From Halorubrum yunnanense (lineage in GTDB: Archaea > Halobacteriota > Halobacteria > Halobacteriales > Haloferacaceae), in NCBI RefSeq assembly GCF_026586675.1, contig NZ_JAODIX010000006.1, positions 1 to 48,952 of the forward strand: a stretch of DNA of 48,952 bases, given 5' to 3'. Positions 8,082 to 15,406 of the stretch are shown here, in pieces. The translations under genes were made by a program, and so were the position numbers. The notes under the pieces are model-generated. The model was given only the letters and a program-made list of their open reading frames with translations. It ran no database searches and was not told the DNA's origin. Every line of letters starts with the position of its first letter. Positions within the stretch are counted from its first letter, which is position 1.

Positions 8082-8095
8082 CCGTTTAAAACTGA

Positions 8096-8441
8096 AGAAC
8101 AGACGAAACGAGGGGTGTGGTTCGAGTGAGACGGAGCCACCACTCACTGTAGAGACCAGAACAGACGAAATGAGGGGTGTCCGAGACCTCGAGACCGCTG
8201 TCGATCGGCGGTGGAGTGTCGTATTCTTTGAAAATAAAGTACTCTCTCACTCTTGGGTGACACGTTGTCCAAAGCCGAGAAACACTCCACCTTTGCAAGT
8301 GAAGTCAATTCTTCGGGCCCACTCGTCCCAGTTTCACCTGCGAAACTGGTGTGTGTCTAGCTTGTTCTTCCCATGCTGACCGAATTCGATCGAAGCATAT
8401 CACACGAGTTCTATACGGGAGAACAGACGAAATGAGGGGTG
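8096..8441. other. Right-hand ORB cluster downstream of orc1 (three inverted boxes)
   Basis: Copies of the same 22-bp box in inverted orientation lie at 8096-8117 (one mismatch, AAACG for AAATG), 8158-8179 and 8420-8441. Together with the two upstream copies they form an inverted array around orc1. The stretch 8180-8419 between the last two boxes holds no gene that I can support and contains an AT-rich segment (TTTGAAAATAAAGTA at about 8227). Confidence 0.8.
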
Positions 8442-8510
8442 TCCGAGAGCTACTAAAAGAATATAAAACTGCACCAAAATACTATTTTCCTCTATTTTGT
8501 ATGTACCTGC

Positions 8511-9101
8511 ATGAACGACCGACGCCCACCAGAGGAGTTTACAGATGTTAATGAGGCGGTCGGAGCGGAATGGGAGTCCGAAACGACGCCCTACGAGCGC
8601 ATTCGACACGTCATTAGACGTAGGTACAGCCCGGTGTCAGCTGATGCGGTCGCTGACGATGCACGGACCGCTCCGAAGACCGCCCGAAAACACCTGAACA
8701 CACTCGCGGACGAGGGATTCGTCGAGACGACACCCGGCGAGCACGGCAGCACGCTCTATCGTCGCTCACCCGAATCACTCGTCGTCCAACAGGCTGCCGA
8801 TATCCTTGCGCATGTCTCGACTGATGAACTGGCCACACGTATCCAGGAGATGCGCGAGCAGCTCACCGAGTATCAGGCTGAGTTCGATGTCGATTCCCCT
8901 GAGGAGTTAGCCGTCAACCAAACGAACCAGGCTCTCGCCGAGTCTGGGTCGCAACCGGACGAGGTTGATCCAGAGCGGATTCGTGAGTGGAAGACGCTCC
9001 GTCGGAATCTCGCATTCGCGAACGCTGCCCTCTCGATCGGCAACGCCGAGCAGTTCGTCGACGGTGACCGTCGTTCGACTGACGAGAACGTCCCGGCCTG
9101 A
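8511..9101 (+). CDS. Winged-helix regulator of a wHTH/TumE-like pair, copy 1
   Basis: The protein has 196 residues from ATG 8511. Residues 25-80 form a winged helix: TPYERIRHVIRRRYSPVSAD, then PKTARKHLNTLADEGFVET and a wing around PGEHGSTLYRRS. The C-terminal half is helical (SVVQQ...RIQEMREQLTEYQ). The gene ends three bases before the next one, which is on the same strand, so the two are almost certainly co-transcribed. The same gene pair recurs at 13343-14319, where the helix reads PKTARKYLRWFADLGIV. In haloarchaea proteins of this type stand next to TumE-like genes. An antitoxin role is plausible but unproven. Confidence 0.78.
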   Translation: MNDRRPPEEFTDVNEAVGAEWESETTPYERIRHVIRRRYSPVSADAVADDARTAPKTARKHLNTLADEGFVETTPGEHGSTLYRRSPESLVVQQAADILAHVSTDELATRIQEMREQLTEYQAEFDVDSPEELAVNQTNQALAESGSQPDEVDPERIREWKTLRRNLAFANAALSIGNAEQFVDGDRRSTDENVPA

Positions 9102-9104
9102 GCG

Positions 9105-9587
9105 ATGGAAGGCCCTCCAGATCAAGCGGAATCCCATACGCTTCGCGGAGCGACGGATCGGCCGGCACTCCTAACGATTCGCGACGTTGTAGAGGAAATG
9201 GAGCCGCTTGCGACAGCCGAACTCGATAACTACCTCCATCCGTCTGTCCTCGAAGTTGTGCTTGACGACGGGCTCTGTGCGGCCGAGGAGGCTCGGATTG
9301 ACATCCAGTGGACGACACGGGCTGACTACAAATTTCACTACACGGACACGGAAGGCGTGAATTTCCGGTGGGGAAAGCATCCACATGCTGGAGACTACAT
9401 CGACGTCAGTGGGCTCGAACACTATCACCCGCCGCCGACTGCGAGCTCAGATCCAGACGAGGTCGAAGAGTCCCGTATCAGACAATCTCTCGAAGCGTTG
9501 GTCACTCGCGCAGTCCTCAAACTCTGGCGGGTCGCCTACCACACGGATTCGTATGCGCCGCTCAATGCTGGCCGCAACCCACCGTGA
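9105..9587 (+). CDS. TumE-like putative toxin, copy 1
   Basis: The protein has 160 residues from ATG 9105, three bases after the winged-helix gene. The conserved part is an aromatic and His-rich core: DIQWTTRADYKFHY, then FRWGKHPHAG, then HYHPPPTAS. The parallel gene at 13885 shares the pattern W-T-x2-D-(Y/F)-K-x2-Y ... RW-x2-HP ... H-x-HPPP-x-AS. This resembles DUF6516/TumE, described as the toxin of a two-gene system with a helix-turn-helix partner. That assignment is from memory and moderate. The mechanism is unknown. The C-terminus (LKLWRVAYHTDSYAP onward) differs from the second copy and may be extended by read-through into unrelated DNA. Confidence 0.65.
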   Translation: MEGPPDQAESHTLRGATDRPALLTIRDVVEEMEPLATAELDNYLHPSVLEVVLDDGLCAAEEARIDIQWTTRADYKFHYTDTEGVNFRWGKHPHAGDYIDVSGLEHYHPPPTASSDPDEVEESRIRQSLEALVTRAVLKLWRVAYHTDSYAPLNAGRNPP

Positions 9588-9706
9588 ACTCTTTTAGGGA
9601 GCATCCGGTCGTCTGGTTCACTCAGCCTCTAGCCCCCGTTCACACCCGAAGTCGTAGTCGCAGTCACGAGCGTCAATATATGCGCTGTTGCCCGTCCGAT
9701 CGGGGA

Positions 9707-9755
9707 CTTGACATCCTCCCCGCGCTGAAGCGCGAGGCTTTCTCCTCGATTCTCG
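9707..9755 (-). mobile_element. Minimal TTAC-anchored hairpin element (IS200/IS605 derivative)
   Basis: On the minus strand a TTAC (9759-9756) is followed by CGAGAATCGAGGAGAAAGCC, a hairpin CGCG-CTTCAG-CGCG, then GGGAGGATGTCAAG. Its first half matches the left end of the element inside the integrase (47580-47598, GAGAATCGAGGAGAAAGCC). Its second half matches that element's right end (GGGGAGGATGTCAA). About 49 bases thus look like left end joined to right end with all internal sequence deleted. The rest of 9588-9799 holds no gene. Confidence 0.6.
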
Positions 9756-9799
9756 GTAACCGGTAGCACTGCCGACCCTGTTCACAGTGTCCTAAAAAA

Positions 9800-9844
9800 G
9801 AAATCGTGAATTCAGAAATCGCAATTTCAAAAATCGTGAGTTCT
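9800..9844 (+). repeat. Three imperfect tandem 15-bp repeats in front of box A
   Basis: Units at 9800-9814 (GAAATCGTGAATTCA), 9815-9829 (GAAATCGCAATTTCA) and 9830-9844 (AAAATCGTGAGTTCT) are directly adjacent. They end exactly where the box A of the ATPase gene begins (CTATTTATG, about 9843-9851, 20-28 bases before the ATG at 9871). Repeats in the BRE-proximal position are likely operators or activator sites. Confidence 0.6.
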
Positions 9845-9870
9845 ATTTATGAGGAGATGGAACCGGGTGT

Positions 9871-11250
9871 ATGGAGCACTTTGTTGATCGAGAGACTGAA
9901 TTCAATCAACTCACGGACTGTTATCAATCTGAGACAGCCGACTTCGTCGTGATCTATGGACGACGCCGTCTAGGAAAGAGCGAACTCGTTCGTCAGTCTA
10001 TTGCCGATCGGGACGACGCCGTCTACTATCAGGCTGTCGAGTCTACAGCAGAAAATCAGCTTGAACAGTTCGTGGAGACAGCGAGTGCACAGTTCCCTTC
10101 GTTGCGGAACGTCCGTCGCGACTGGGAAGCACTTTTCGAAGCACTCGGCGAGCAAGATGCCGTCGTCGTCATTGATGAATTCCCCTTCCTTATCGAAGAA
10201 GACGAGTCGCTTCCGTCCCGGCTACAACGAGCGTGGGATCTGAAATTACAGGAGACCGGGATGACGCTCGTGCTTGTCGGGTCCTCGATTAGCGTCATGG
10301 AAGACAAGGTACTGTCGGGGAGTGCACCACTGTATGGCCGGCGGACAGCAACTATCGATCTCAAACCTCTCTCAGTAGGTGACGCACGGGAGTTCTTCCC
10401 TGACTACGATGCTGAAACTGCAATTACAGCGTGGGCAATCTACGGTGGCACACCGTACTACCTCCAAACAATCGACCCTGGCCAAGAAGTCAGTCAGAAC
10501 GTCCAAGAGTCAATCCTGTCGGAGCGTGGACTCTTGTATTCTGAACCGGAATTTCTCCTCCGAACTGAACTCCGTCAGCCGAACACGTACTACAGTATTC
10601 TCCGGGCACTTGCCCATGGCCGTCGGACGCCGAACGAGATCGCGGGGATGGCTGGCGTCGAGTCAGCCTCACTCAGTACGTATCTCCAGAAACTTCGCCG
10701 CCTACGCCTCGTTGAACGCCACATCCCAGTGACCGAGTCAGCAACCGCGTCGAAGCGCGGCCGCTATCGAATCTCAGCCCCGTTGTTCAGGTTTTGGTTC
10801 CGGTTCGTCTACGGCAACCAAGATCAGCTCCGCATACTCGGCGAGAAAGCCTACGAGGAGCTTGTTGCGTCTGAGCTAGCGGATTACGTAAGCCCGCTAT
10901 TCGAACGACTCTGTCAACGAATGCTCCCCACTCTCGTCGATCGACAGTTCCGTGACGTCGGGCAATGGTGGTTTAAAGAACACGAACTGGATGTGCTCGG
11001 ACTGACAACTGATGGCCTTGTTGCTGGAGAGTGTAAGTTCACGTCAAATCCCGTTGGTGAGGGGGTATTGGCTACTCTTGAGCAGACCGCCACAGAAGTA
11101 CAATGGTCACAGGCCCCCACCGATGGGAAGCGCCTGTACGTGCTGTTCAGCCGAAGCGGATACACAGATGATCTCCGGCAAACTGCGAACACACGAACTG
11201 ATGTTCGCCTCTTCGACCTCGACGATCTTTTGATCGCTCCTCACGCCTGA
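9871..11250 (+). CDS. Archaeal ATPase with C-terminal DUF234 nuclease-like domain
   Basis: The protein has 459 residues from ATG 9871. The N-terminal P-loop ATPase has Walker A in IYGRRRLGKSELV (residues 29-41) and Walker B in VVVIDEFPFL. A following helical lid leads to a winged helix (PNEIAGMAGVESASLSTYLQ) with RLRLVERHIPV. The C-terminal third contains FRFWFRFVYGN and then a PD-(D/E)XK-type core: ELDVLGLTTDGLVAGECKF, where D and E-x-K are the metal-binding residues. This is the archaeal ATPase/DUF234 architecture found in mobile and stress-related loci; its substrate is unknown. It appears to be transcribed alone from a leaderless promoter preceded by tandem repeats. Confidence 0.9.
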   Translation: MEHFVDRETEFNQLTDCYQSETADFVVIYGRRRLGKSELVRQSIADRDDAVYYQAVESTAENQLEQFVETASAQFPSLRNVRRDWEALFEALGEQDAVVVIDEFPFLIEEDESLPSRLQRAWDLKLQETGMTLVLVGSSISVMEDKVLSGSAPLYGRRTATIDLKPLSVGDAREFFPDYDAETAITAWAIYGGTPYYLQTIDPGQEVSQNVQESILSERGLLYSEPEFLLRTELRQPNTYYSILRALAHGRRTPNEIAGMAGVESASLSTYLQKLRRLRLVERHIPVTESATASKRGRYRISAPLFRFWFRFVYGNQDQLRILGEKAYEELVASELADYVSPLFERLCQRMLPTLVDRQFRDVGQWWFKEHELDVLGLTTDGLVAGECKFTSNPVGEGVLATLEQTATEVQWSQAPTDGKRLYVLFSRSGYTDDLRQTANTRTDVRLFDLDDLLIAPHA

Positions 11251-11291
11251 GCGGGATGGCCGAATACCTCAGGGGTCCACCTCAAGGCGGT

Positions 11292-12365
11292 TCACGAGAG
11301 GTGCCGCCAGATTGTCGTCGGATCGGCATCATTCAGTTCTGCGTTCGTCTCCATCTTCCGGAGTTCTGTGACACACCGCTTGGCGACGAGTGGGTAGACA
11401 TTTGCGGGCGTGAACTCGAACTCGAGTCGCATGATCTCTCGCCAGTGTTCGGCCCAGATATCCTCAACAACGCGAGGATACAGGTCTTCCACGAGGTGAA
11501 GCCCGAACTCACGGTTCTCTTCGATGACGAGTGACCGAACCGTCTTGCGAATCCGGGCAGACGTACAGTACATCGCGACGAACTGTTCGGCGCCCATCTC
11601 CGCGTCGTCCGGATCACGACCGAACTGCTCGCGATTCAACTCCTCGAACGCGTCGCGGACCACTTTCACGCGGCGGTCCTGGCTGTCACTACGGATGACG
11701 ACACCCTCCGCACGGAGATCGTCGGCAAGCGACGAACGCGGAATGGCGTAGTTCTCCGGATCCAGCTCAGTCATCTCGTCAAGGATCGTCGCAGGAACGA
11801 ACGCTCGATCAGGCGACACACTCTCGATTCGGATCCGATCGAAGACACGCCAGGCCGCCTCTGTCGAGAGGAATCCCTCGAAGGTTTCAGCGTATGGACT
11901 TCCCGGTGGCGTCATCGAGTCGATGGCTGCGTACGGAAGGACATCGAAGCCGACGAGAGCGGGGAGGTCGCGTTCGGTGTATCCGTAGTCCAGCGTCGAG
12001 TACACCAAGTTCTCTGCGTACACGATGAGCGGCCCATCGTGTTCGTCGTGGACCCGACGGAGTGCGTTCGCGTCGATCCCATCACGGAGACACCGGACGG
12101 CTCGGTGAAGAGCCCCATCGATTTCCTCGAGATCGTCGCGATGACTCCCCATGATGGAGCGCCGCGTCCCGAAGACCAGACTTCCGTCTCCGTCGGCGGC
12201 GTCCACGACGGGATCGGGATACGACGACGCGTGACGCTCGTCATAGAGCGTGAAGCGGAACGAACTCCCGTCGAACTTCTCTAGGACGACCAAATCCTCG
12301 GCGTCGAAAAATGACTCGGGGACGACAGGATGATCGTATCGTGGAATTTTGGGATACACTTTCAT
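11292..12365 (-). CDS. RNA ligase family protein (Rnl2-like nucleotidyltransferase)
   Basis: The protein has 357 residues from ATG 12365. Motif I of covalent nucleotidyltransferases is VVLEKFDGSSFRF with the adenylated Lys at residue 30. Motif III-like VYAENLVYS and motif IV EGVVIRS follow, and motif V is RVKVVRDAF. This is the order expected for ATP-dependent RNA ligases, which seal 5'-phosphate and 3'-OH ends. The C-terminal 120 residues are helical and unassigned. It is the last gene of a three-gene minus-strand operon (12929 to 11292). Relatives in haloviruses and plasmids suggest RNA repair after nuclease damage. That role is inferred from family, not shown here. Confidence 0.85.
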   Translation of the reverse strand: MKVYPKIPRYDHPVVPESFFDAEDLVVLEKFDGSSFRFTLYDERHASSYPDPVVDAADGDGSLVFGTRRSIMGSHRDDLEEIDGALHRAVRCLRDGIDANALRRVHDEHDGPLIVYAENLVYSTLDYGYTERDLPALVGFDVLPYAAIDSMTPPGSPYAETFEGFLSTEAAWRVFDRIRIESVSPDRAFVPATILDEMTELDPENYAIPRSSLADDLRAEGVVIRSDSQDRRVKVVRDAFEELNREQFGRDPDDAEMGAEQFVAMYCTSARIRKTVRSLVIEENREFGLHLVEDLYPRVVEDIWAEHWREIMRLEFEFTPANVYPLVAKRCVTELRKMETNAELNDADPTTIWRHLS

Positions 12366-12392
12366 TGGCTACTGGCAGAGTCCTGTGAGCGG

Positions 12393-12662
12393 TCAGGTGT
12401 CGCCGTTCGGTGTCCACTCAACTCCCTCCCACGTTCGAACGGCGTCGCCGACGACCGTCCGAAACTCATCGAGAGGCAGAGTACGGACATGAGAGGGCAT
12501 CGGGCCATAGTCGTCCCACTCCGTCGCATAGCGGACGACTCTCGATCGGAGACGGCCGTCTGCCGAGTCCGGATCGTACGTTTCGAAGATGTGGTGAACG
12601 CCGAGTACGAGTACGGCTCTACGTTCGTCGTGGCGGTAGATTGTGTTCTCGGTGAGGTGCAT
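12393..12662 (-). CDS. Hypothetical protein in the RNA-ligase operon
   Basis: The protein has 89 residues from ATG 12662, beginning MHLTENTIYRHDERRAVLVL. It has an alternating beta-strand character at the start (RAVLVLGVHHIFETY) and a helical middle (LPLDEFRTVVGDAVRTW). It lies 15 bases after the upstream gene and 27 bases before the RNA ligase, all on the minus strand. No family is recognised. It may be a partner or regulator of the ligase, but only position supports this. Confidence 0.65.
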   Translation of the reverse strand: MHLTENTIYRHDERRAVLVLGVHHIFETYDPDSADGRLRSRVVRYATEWDDYGPMPSHVRTLPLDEFRTVVGDAVRTWEGVEWTPNGDT

Positions 12663-12677
12663 GTGCGTTTGATGTGA

Positions 12678-12929
12678 TCATTCGAGTTCCACATCCGGCC
12701 GATCGATACCATCTTCGAGATCGGCGAGATCGCGTTCAAGTCGATCGATATGCGTTTCGAGGTCGTCGACGCTCATCAGGGCGAGACGAAGGAACGCCTC
12801 GTCTCGGTCTGGCATCAACGGGAGGCGACTCTCCGATGATGGCAGGTCGCCCGATTGTCGTGTACGCTTACGGACGAGTTCTTCGCGAGCGCTTCGCAGT
12901 TCTCGACGGAGGAGTTCGTCGTCGTTCAT
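12678..12929 (-). CDS. Small helical coiled-coil-like protein, first gene of the RNA-ligase operon
   Basis: The protein has 83 residues from ATG 12929 (MNDDELLRRELRSAREELV). The longer frame to 12995 adds an arginine-rich stretch unlike the rest and is not used. It is almost entirely charged helices, with heptad-like leucines in LALMSVDDLETHIDRLERD, so a coiled coil or helical hairpin is likely. It opens the three-gene operon with the 89-residue gene and the RNA ligase. Function is unknown. Confidence 0.62.
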   Translation of the reverse strand: MNDDELLRRELRSAREELVRKRTRQSGDLPSSESRLPLMPDRDEAFLRLALMSVDDLETHIDRLERDLADLEDGIDRPDVELE

Positions 12930-13342
12930 GGGTAGACACACACCGGAGTACAGCCCGCTACGGCCCCGGAAGGGCGGTCGCACGGACCGTCTCACCGAGT
13001 GTGTGGCTTTCCGACCAGCGCTCGGAAGTTCATGTTAGCTAGCACCGAGAGCCACGGTAAATGCTTTCTGTGGTTCACACCGCATGTGTCATCCAATTCG
13101 ATTCCCAATCAGCCATCCAACATGTCACAGTAAGAGTATAACTTCCAGACATGTCGAATGGCTCGGACTCCCGCAATAGGGTGGAATCCACCGTCAACGA
13201 CAGCTATGGAACGACGATCGCGGTAGAGGTTCATCATGCGCTCGATAGCGTGCTTGAGCCGAGAGATACAGTTCGATGGGTCACTAATCGGGAAACTATT
13301 CTGTGAAGAAAGAATTATATCTGTCGTCTTGCAAGAACACGT
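12930..13342. other. Intergenic region with the promoter of the second wHTH/TumE-like pair
   Basis: No intact gene is visible. On the minus strand 13127-13290 gives a smooth reading (LKHAIERMMNLYRDRRSI, then HPIAGVRAIRHVW) that may be a coding remnant, but no family is recognised. A box A AATTATAT lies at 13313-13320, 23-30 bases before the ATG at 13343, which fits a leaderless promoter for the pair. Confidence 0.5.
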
Positions 13343-13876
13343 ATGTCCGACATAGCGTCCACGGACGGTCCCCCCGCTTTCGATGATCCGTTTAGCGGGG
13401 ACGACGTCGAACAGCGTATCTACGGAACTATCCTCCAGATCCGGGACCCAACAACGGCAAGCGCTATCGCCGAGCAGGTAGAGTGTGACCCCAAAACTGC
13501 CCGAAAATACCTCCGCTGGTTCGCGGATCTCGGCATCGTCACACGCCATAACGGTCATCCGACCACCTATGAACGCAACGACGCGTACTTCCAGTGGCGA
13601 CGCATCAACCAGCTCGCCGCAGACCACTCCGTCGAAGAACTACAGGCGCACGTCCGCGAGTTGACGACACGAATTTCGGACTACGAGGACGCGTACGACG
13701 CCGCAACACCGGCTGCGGTTGACGCCGTGGCCATGGCTGAGGCGAGTGACGAACGGACGATCGACGCCGTGTACAGTGACTTCGCCGACTGGGCAACCGC
13801 ACGGGAAGCACGTGGGCGCTACGAACGTGCTCGCCAACAACGTGCCAGTGCCGACGGCGAACAAGCCTCCGGGTAG
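13343..13876 (+). CDS. Winged-helix regulator of a wHTH/TumE-like pair, copy 2
   Basis: The protein has 177 residues from ATG 13343. The winged helix covers about residues 22-75: DVEQRIYGTILQIRDPTTAS, then PKTARKYLRWFADLGIVTR and a wing HNGHPTTYERND. The rest is helical (EELQAHVRELTTRISDYEDAY). It shares the PKTARK-(H/Y)-L ... AD-x-G-(F/I)-V signature with the gene at 8511 but is clearly diverged elsewhere. It is followed eight bases later by the TumE-like partner. It is expected to bind its own promoter and, if this is a toxin-antitoxin pair, to counter the partner. Confidence 0.78.
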   Translation: MSDIASTDGPPAFDDPFSGDDVEQRIYGTILQIRDPTTASAIAEQVECDPKTARKYLRWFADLGIVTRHNGHPTTYERNDAYFQWRRINQLAADHSVEELQAHVRELTTRISDYEDAYDAATPAAVDAVAMAEASDERTIDAVYSDFADWATAREARGRYERARQQRASADGEQASG

Positions 13877-13884
13877 CTCGCTCG

Positions 13885-14319
13885 ATGGTACCGCCAACAG
13901 GCGATGGGGGGAGCCCTGCCCCCATCGATCGCCCGATCCTTGAGTTCCTCCAGACGCGTCTCCGGGCGACAGAACAAGTCGAACAGGCGACTATCACGAA
14001 CGGCAGTGGCCACCTCGAACTGCAGGTCTCACTCGCACTGCGATACTATCCAGCGACCGTCAGCGAGGCGATTTTGACTGTTCGCTGGTACACGAATGAC
14101 GACTTCAAAATTCAGTATCGTGAAATACATCCTGAGAACGCCTGGGAGTGCCGGTGGGACCGTCACCCGAATTCCCACAACACACGAACTCACTTCCATC
14201 CCCCGCCCGATGCTTCGACGCCCGGAAACGATGCCTCCTGGCCGACCGACTATCGCGACGTGATCTCGCTTGTCCTCGATGAGATTGAAGAACGGATCGC
14301 GGCTCTCTGGAATAAATGA
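13885..14319 (+). CDS. TumE-like putative toxin, copy 2
   Basis: The protein has 144 residues. The ATG at 13885 is eight bases after the winged-helix gene. The core reads TVRWYTNDDFKIQYRE, then WECRWDRHPNSHNTR, then HFHPPPDAST, and the protein ends with a helix EIEERIAALWNK. This is closer to what I remember of haloarchaeal DUF6516/TumE proteins than copy 1 is, and appears full length. Residues conserved between both copies (R-W, H-P and H-x-HPPP) are candidates for an active or metal-binding site. An IS5-type element has inserted six bases beyond the stop codon without damaging the gene. Confidence 0.7.
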   Translation: MVPPTGDGGSPAPIDRPILEFLQTRLRATEQVEQATITNGSGHLELQVSLALRYYPATVSEAILTVRWYTNDDFKIQYREIHPENAWECRWDRHPNSHNTRTHFHPPPDASTPGNDASWPTDYRDVISLVLDEIEERIAALWNK

Positions 14320-14332
14320 TTACTGTCGAGAC

Positions 14333-15267
14333 TGCTCTGTTGAATCCGCAGAAGGCGACGGGATAGCGTCGCTCTGAAGGTGAAAGCGAAGCGGAAGAGC
14401 CGAATGTGACTAACCTACTCTTCCGCTTCGTTAAGCAAGCCGCGTCGCTGGCTCAAAAGCGCTGTGCCGCCAGTCCAACGGCGGTAAGTGATCCGACTGG
14501 CCACGGATTTCCCGGCTGGAAGCATGTGACGCTGCACTTTTTGCGGGTTCACATGGATGCGACGTACCGCGAAATCGTGGACTGGGCGAGTGAAATGGAT
14601 CGAGTTCGTGGTCTGTTACAGCTGTCGCGGACGGCATTTCCCGCACCCTCAACGCTGTACCGGTCGTTTGAGAGGGTGCCCATGTCCATATGGCGTGGCT
14701 TCCTTCGTGAGTCCGCGAACATCTGCGATCCGGGCTCGCACGGTGCCATCGATGCCACATTCTTCGACCGCGAAACGGCATCGAGACACTACCAACACCG
14801 CTCGGATCGCCACATACGCACGCTCAAAACGACGGCACTCGTCGATACGGACTCGTGTGCCATTCTCGATCTTCACTGCTCGGCACACTGGCCTCACGAC
14901 ACGCAAACCGGCCGTCGAGTCGCACTTCGTAACACCGAGAAAATCGAGAGTCTCGCCGGTGACAAAGGCTATGACGACCAATCTCTCCGGGACGACCTCC
15001 GATCAGAGGACGTCCGGCCCCTGCTGCGTCATCGGTTGTTCGCTGCGTACGATCACGCGCACAACGCACGGTTGGACAGCGGGCTATACGGCCAGCGCTG
15101 GATGGCCGAGACCGCCTTTTCGGCCATCAAGCGTCGATTCGGCCCCGCTGTCCAACCTCGCGCATGGTACCGCGAGTTCCGCGAACTCGTGTTGACCGCC
15201 GCAGTCTACAACCTCGAACAAGCACTCAAACAGTGACCCCGACGCCGTCATCGGATTCAACAAAGCA
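14333..15267 (+). mobile_element. Intact IS5-family insertion sequence with 8-bp target duplication
   Basis: The element is 935 bp. The ends are TGCTCTGTTGAATCCG (14333-14348) and CGGATTCAACAAAGCA (15252-15267), a 16-bp inverted repeat with one mismatch. The 8-bp sequence GTCGAGAC flanks it directly on both sides (14325-14332 and 15268-15275). It contains one full-length DDE transposase. The perfect duplication and intact gene point to a fairly recent insertion. Confidence 0.92.
14406..15236 (+). CDS. IS5-family DDE transposase
   Basis: The protein has 276 residues from GTG 14406. An N-terminal helix-turn-helix-like region (MDATYREIVDWASEMD) precedes an RNase-H-like catalytic domain: first Asp in HGAIDATFFDRE, second Asp in LAGDKGYDDQSL, and Glu in MAETAFSAIKRRFGP followed by the Y/R/E pattern of IS5 transposases. 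It catalyses cut-and-paste movement of the surrounding element. All catalytic residues are present and there is no frameshift, so it may be active. Confidence 0.93.
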   Translation: MTNLLFRFVKQAASLAQKRCAASPTAVSDPTGHGFPGWKHVTLHFLRVHMDATYREIVDWASEMDRVRGLLQLSRTAFPAPSTLYRSFERVPMSIWRGFLRESANICDPGSHGAIDATFFDRETASRHYQHRSDRHIRTLKTTALVDTDSCAILDLHCSAHWPHDTQTGRRVALRNTEKIESLAGDKGYDDQSLRDDLRSEDVRPLLRHRLFAAYDHAHNARLDSGLYGQRWMAETAFSAIKRRFGPAVQPRAWYREFRELVLTAAVYNLEQALKQ

Positions 15268-15406
15268 GTCGAGACTAACGCCAGTGTAGTGCAGAGAAAA
15301 CAGCCAGTCGCCGAAGAGGACGTAACAAAGACGACACTGACCGTGGTGGCTGCTGCCGATCCAAGCGCAGATTTTTCGGAGTACCGACGAAAGGCTTCGT
15401 CCATCC

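Noticed and set aside
13109-13627. 172-residue minus-strand frame opposite the second winged-helix gene
   Set aside because: Most of it is antisense to the well-supported regulator, it has Cys-rich atypical composition and no motif. Only the part at 13127-13290 might be a coding remnant.
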